Shown one piece after another: positions 5,901 to 8,116 of a stretch of DNA of 8,116 bases. The stretch spans positions 1-8,116 of the forward strand of contig JAGBQP010000041.1 in the NCBI GenBank assembly GCA_017632825.1, in the 5' to 3' direction. The DNA comes from Prevotella sp. (GTDB taxonomy: Bacteria; Bacteroidota; Bacteroidia; Bacteroidales; Bacteroidaceae). The position numbers and the translations under genes were made by a program. Position 1 is the first letter of the stretch. Each line of letters opens with the position of its first letter. Below the pieces are notes generated by a model that saw nothing but the letters and a program-made list of their open reading frames with translations, was not told the origin of the DNA and ran no database searches.

Positions 5901-6998
5901 CTATTTCATTCCTACAATCTTTGTCTTTGGCTGCTCCTTGTTCCTCCTGTTGACAACGGTGACGACCGCTTGTGCCAGATTCAGGAAGGCAAGGCCCGTA
6001 GCAGTCTCACTGCTGAGGGCTGCCGGTTCGCCGCAGTCGCCGCTATCGCAGATGCTCTGCACCAGTGGTATCTGTGCCAACAGGGGTACCTGCATCTCTT
6101 CGGCTAACTGTTTACATCCTTCCTTTCCAAAGATATAGTATTTGTTCTCGGGCATTTCTGCAGGCGTGAACCATGCCATGTTCTCTATCAGACCGAGAAT
6201 GGGAACGTTGACTTTGTCATTACGGTACATGTCAATACCTTTTCGGGCATCGGCGAGCGCTACCTGCTGCGGTGTCGATACAATGACGGAACCTGTTATG
6301 GGCAGCGTTTGCAGCAGTGTCAGGTGAATATCGCTGGTTCCTGGCGGTGTGTCGAGTATAAAGTAGTCGAGAACGCCCCAGTCGGCATCGGCTATTAGCT
6401 GCTTCAGGGCACTTGTGGCCATACCGCCTCGCCACAGTGTGGCTGTGGTGGGGTTGACGAAGAAGCCTATTGAGAGCAGTTTGACGCCATACTTCTCAAT
6501 GGGGACGATGAGGTCGCGGCCATCCTTTTTGACAGCATAGGGCCGCTCTTCCTCAACATGGAACATCTTGGGCATCGATGGGCCGAAGATGTCGCAGTCG
6601 AGCAGTCCCACCTTATAGCCCAGACGAGCTAAGGCAATGGCAAGATTGGCCGATACGGTAGATTTTCCGACACCGCCTTTACCAGAGCTGACGGCAATGA
6701 TGTTCTTGACACCCGGCAGTAGCTGTTCGTTGCTGGGGCGTGGTGCCGTCTTGAACTCGGTTGTAATCTCTACTTCGAGGTCCTTGCCGCAGTGGTACTT
6801 GATAGCGGCTTCGGCTGCCTTTACCGTCGATTTCAGGAAAGGGTCAGTATCACGAGGAAACTCGAGTACCACCTTTACTTTGTTACCGTTGATGGCTGGC
6901 TGGTCGGCAACCATGCCACTTTCTACAAGATTCTTCTTCGTGCCGGCGTATATTACGGTCGCCAGCGCATCCATAATGAGTTTTGGATATAATGTCAT
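5901..6998 (-). CDS. mrp: Mrp/NBP35 (ApbC)-family Fe-S cluster carrier ATPase
   Basis: Cytosolic P-loop ATPase of 365 residues, of the family that carries Fe-S clusters to apoproteins. Residues about 5-83 form the MIP18-like (DUF59) domain. A MinD/Mrp-type ATPase domain follows: deviant Walker A SSGKGGVGKST (104-114, with Lys107 and Lys112), switch I LLDCDIFGPSMPK (132-144), Walker B-like LDTPPGTSD (215-223) and GLIENM (269-274). The family's usual CxxC, which bridges a cluster at the dimer interface in E. coli Mrp/ApbC, should lie just after ENM; here that stretch, up to YIFGKEG, has no cysteine. I recall the same absence in other Bacteroidetes members. Cys295, Cys317 and Cys322 lie further on, so cluster binding may differ. 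The ATG overlaps the stop of the upstream LRR gene as ATGA; AAAGAG just upstream is a weak ribosome site. A second Met at residue 9 is a less likely start. Confidence 0.95.
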   Translation of the reverse strand: MTLYPKLIMDALATVIYAGTKKNLVESGMVADQPAINGNKVKVVLEFPRDTDPFLKSTVKAAEAAIKYHCGKDLEVEITTEFKTAPRPSNEQLLPGVKNIIAVSSGKGGVGKSTVSANLAIALARLGYKVGLLDCDIFGPSMPKMFHVEEERPYAVKKDGRDLIVPIEKYGVKLLSIGFFVNPTTATLWRGGMATSALKQLIADADWGVLDYFILDTPPGTSDIHLTLLQTLPITGSVIVSTPQQVALADARKGIDMYRNDKVNVPILGLIENMAWFTPAEMPENKYYIFGKEGCKQLAEEMQVPLLAQIPLVQSICDSGDCGEPAALSSETATGLAFLNLAQAVVTVVNRRNKEQPKTKIVGMK

Positions 6999-8116
6999 TT
7001 CTCTTTGATAGTGTTTATTTTCTGCCAGTCTTTGTTGGCAGCATAGATAGACTTACAACCTTTCGGAATGAGGAAGGTGCAGCCTACAACGTCCTTGAAT
7101 GTGCTTTTTGAGATGGCTGGCGGATTGGGGCTATTGACAATGACCTCGCGTAGTGACGGACACTTGCCAAAGGCTCCGCTGCCAATCTTCTTCAGCGATA
7201 CCGACAGCTCAGCGCGAGCCAGCATGGTGCATTCGTAGAAGGCGTCGCTGCCAATGCTCATCACCGAAACAGGGATGATAATCTCCTGCAGCGAACTGCA
7301 TTTCTCGAAAGCGTCATCGCCAATCTGCGAAGTGGCTACAGGCAACTTGATTTCGGCGAGTGTGCTACACTCTTGGAACGCCTTTGTGCCAATCTTCTTG
7401 ATGGTGGTGGGCAGTGCTATGCCGCGCAGTGTCGTGCAACGGTAGAAGGTCTTGCTGTCAATCTCCTGAACCATACCGCCCACGAAAACGCTGTCAAGAC
7501 TTGAGCAGCCCTCAAAGGCCGAACTGCCAATGGACTTCAGCATGTTGGGCATGATGGCTTCGCGCAGTGCAGAACAACCCTCGAAGGCCGAACTGCCAAG
7601 CTTCAAGAGTGAAGAGGGAAATTCGAAGGAAGACAGGTTCTTGCAGCCTTTGAAAGCGTTGTTGTCGATGGTTTTTACCGATGACGGAATGCTGACAGAG
7701 GTCAGCGATGCGCATTCCAGGAACGTATTCGAGTTGATGTCGTCGATACTGCCTTGAATGCTTGCTGAGGTCAGTGAGACACAGTTCTTAAATGCTCCGC
7801 TGCCCAACTTGGAGAGTTTGTCGAATGTGACGCTTGTCAGTGACTTACAGTCCTCGAATGCATTGTTGCCCACCTTCTTTATATAGGATGTCTCTAAGGA
7901 TGTCAGACTGGTACAATCCTCAAAAGCCGAGTTGCCTATTTCGTCAACCGATTCCGGCAGGTCAATGGAAGACAGGCTCTTGCAGTCGCGGAAAGCGTCG
8001 TTGCCAATGGCCGTTACACCTTTGCCTATGGTGACAGAGCGCAAACTCTGACAGCCCTTGAATGTGGCGTTATTGATTTTGTTGATACCAGCAGGCAGTT
8101 CTATGGCGGTCAGCGA
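6995..8116 (-). CDS. BspA-type leucine-rich repeat protein, 5' truncated by window edge
   Basis: The frame stays open to the right edge, so the N-terminus and any signal peptide are missing; 373 residues are visible. They are almost entirely repeats of the LRR_5 (Treponema pallidum/BspA) type, about 23 residues each, with the pattern LxxIxLPxSVxxIGxxAFxxC followed by a small residue. Fourteen copies keep the terminal Cys, for example IGNDAFRDC and IGSDAFYEC. A degenerate fifteenth (STFKDVVG) leads into a cap containing FLIPKGCKSIYAANKDW, a common ending in this family. Such proteins form solenoids and are often surface-exposed or secreted in Bacteroidetes, where some bind host or bacterial ligands; the role here is unknown. 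No T9SS C-terminal sorting domain is evident. A TTG at 8042-8044 could be mistaken for a start, but it is the Leu codon of a repeat. The stop overlaps the mrp start by four bases. Confidence 0.93.
   Translation of the reverse strand, partial: SLTAIELPAGINKINNATFKGCQSLRSVTIGKGVTAIGNDAFRDCKSLSSIDLPESVDEIGNSAFEDCTSLTSLETSYIKKVGNNAFEDCKSLTSVTFDKLSKLGSGAFKNCVSLTSASIQGSIDDINSNTFLECASLTSVSIPSSVKTIDNNAFKGCKNLSSFEFPSSLLKLGSSAFEGCSALREAIMPNMLKSIGSSAFEGCSSLDSVFVGGMVQEIDSKTFYRCTTLRGIALPTTIKKIGTKAFQECSTLAEIKLPVATSQIGDDAFEKCSSLQEIIIPVSVMSIGSDAFYECTMLARAELSVSLKKIGSGAFGKCPSLREVIVNSPNPPAISKSTFKDVVGCTFLIPKGCKSIYAANKDWQKINTIKEK
7062..8116 (-). repeat. Tandem array of ~69-bp LRR-coding units
   Basis: Fifteen consecutive units of 66-72 bases each encode one LRR_5 repeat. 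Most have diverged in DNA while keeping the protein pattern. Two adjacent units are nearly identical: 7509-7530 and 7578-7599 differ at one of 22 bases and lie exactly 69 bases (23 codons) apart, consistent with a fairly recent duplication or strong constraint. The array continues past the window edge. Confidence 0.85.

Noticed and set aside
6637..7008. 123-residue plus-strand frame opposite the 5' half of mrp
   Set aside because: It is antisense to the conserved MIP18-like and Walker A region and shows no independent support.
8042..8044. TTG as start codon of the LRR protein, giving a 349-residue complete gene
   Set aside because: The frame continues upstream with another complete LRR unit to the window edge, so this is an internal Leu codon and the gene is truncated.
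6995..8116. Tandem repeats as a possible CRISPR-like or non-coding array
   Set aside because: The units are codon-periodic, of 66-72 bases, and encode a continuous LRR_5 pattern with no identical repeats separated by unique spacers.

Overview
The window looks like chromosomal DNA of a Bacteroidales bacterium, most likely of the Prevotella/Segatella type. The signs are weak or absent Shine-Dalgarno sequences in front of most genes, a BspA-type leucine-rich repeat protein, an Mrp protein whose C-terminal half lacks the usual CxxC, and a coiled-coil protein resembling a Prevotella/Bacteroides family. This placement rests on protein style, not on a database search. No tRNA, rRNA, CRISPR array, transposase or phage gene is visible.

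Region 1 (1-732) is the 3' part, or possibly all, of a coiled-coil protein with a beta-rich C-terminal domain. A short gap (733-801) carries a 10-bp perfect palindrome and a small hairpin. It leads into region 2 (802-5837), a compact four-gene export operon: a TolC-type outer-membrane channel, an HlyD-type periplasmic adaptor and two paralogous ABC-2-type permeases. The two permease genes overlap and are probably translationally coupled. Together they would form an envelope-spanning exporter, but no ATP-binding subunit is encoded between or beside them inside the window.

Region 3 (5838-5900) is a short convergent intergenic space with two hairpins. Each has a T-rich tail on one strand only, so they look like back-to-back terminators, one per operon. 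The terminator serving the minus strand is embedded in the last codons of the second permease.

Region 4 (5901-8116, minus strand) holds an Mrp/NBP35-family Fe-S carrier P-loop ATPase. It is preceded, with a 4-bp ATGA overlap, by a BspA-type leucine-rich repeat protein that runs off the right edge. At least 14 Cys-containing repeats of about 23 residues are visible.

Nothing here is clearly a new system. The observations most worth a second look are the ATPase-less two-permease exporter, the methionine/glutamine-rich insertion in the TolC-like protein, the coupling of an LRR protein to Mrp, and the nested convergent terminators.
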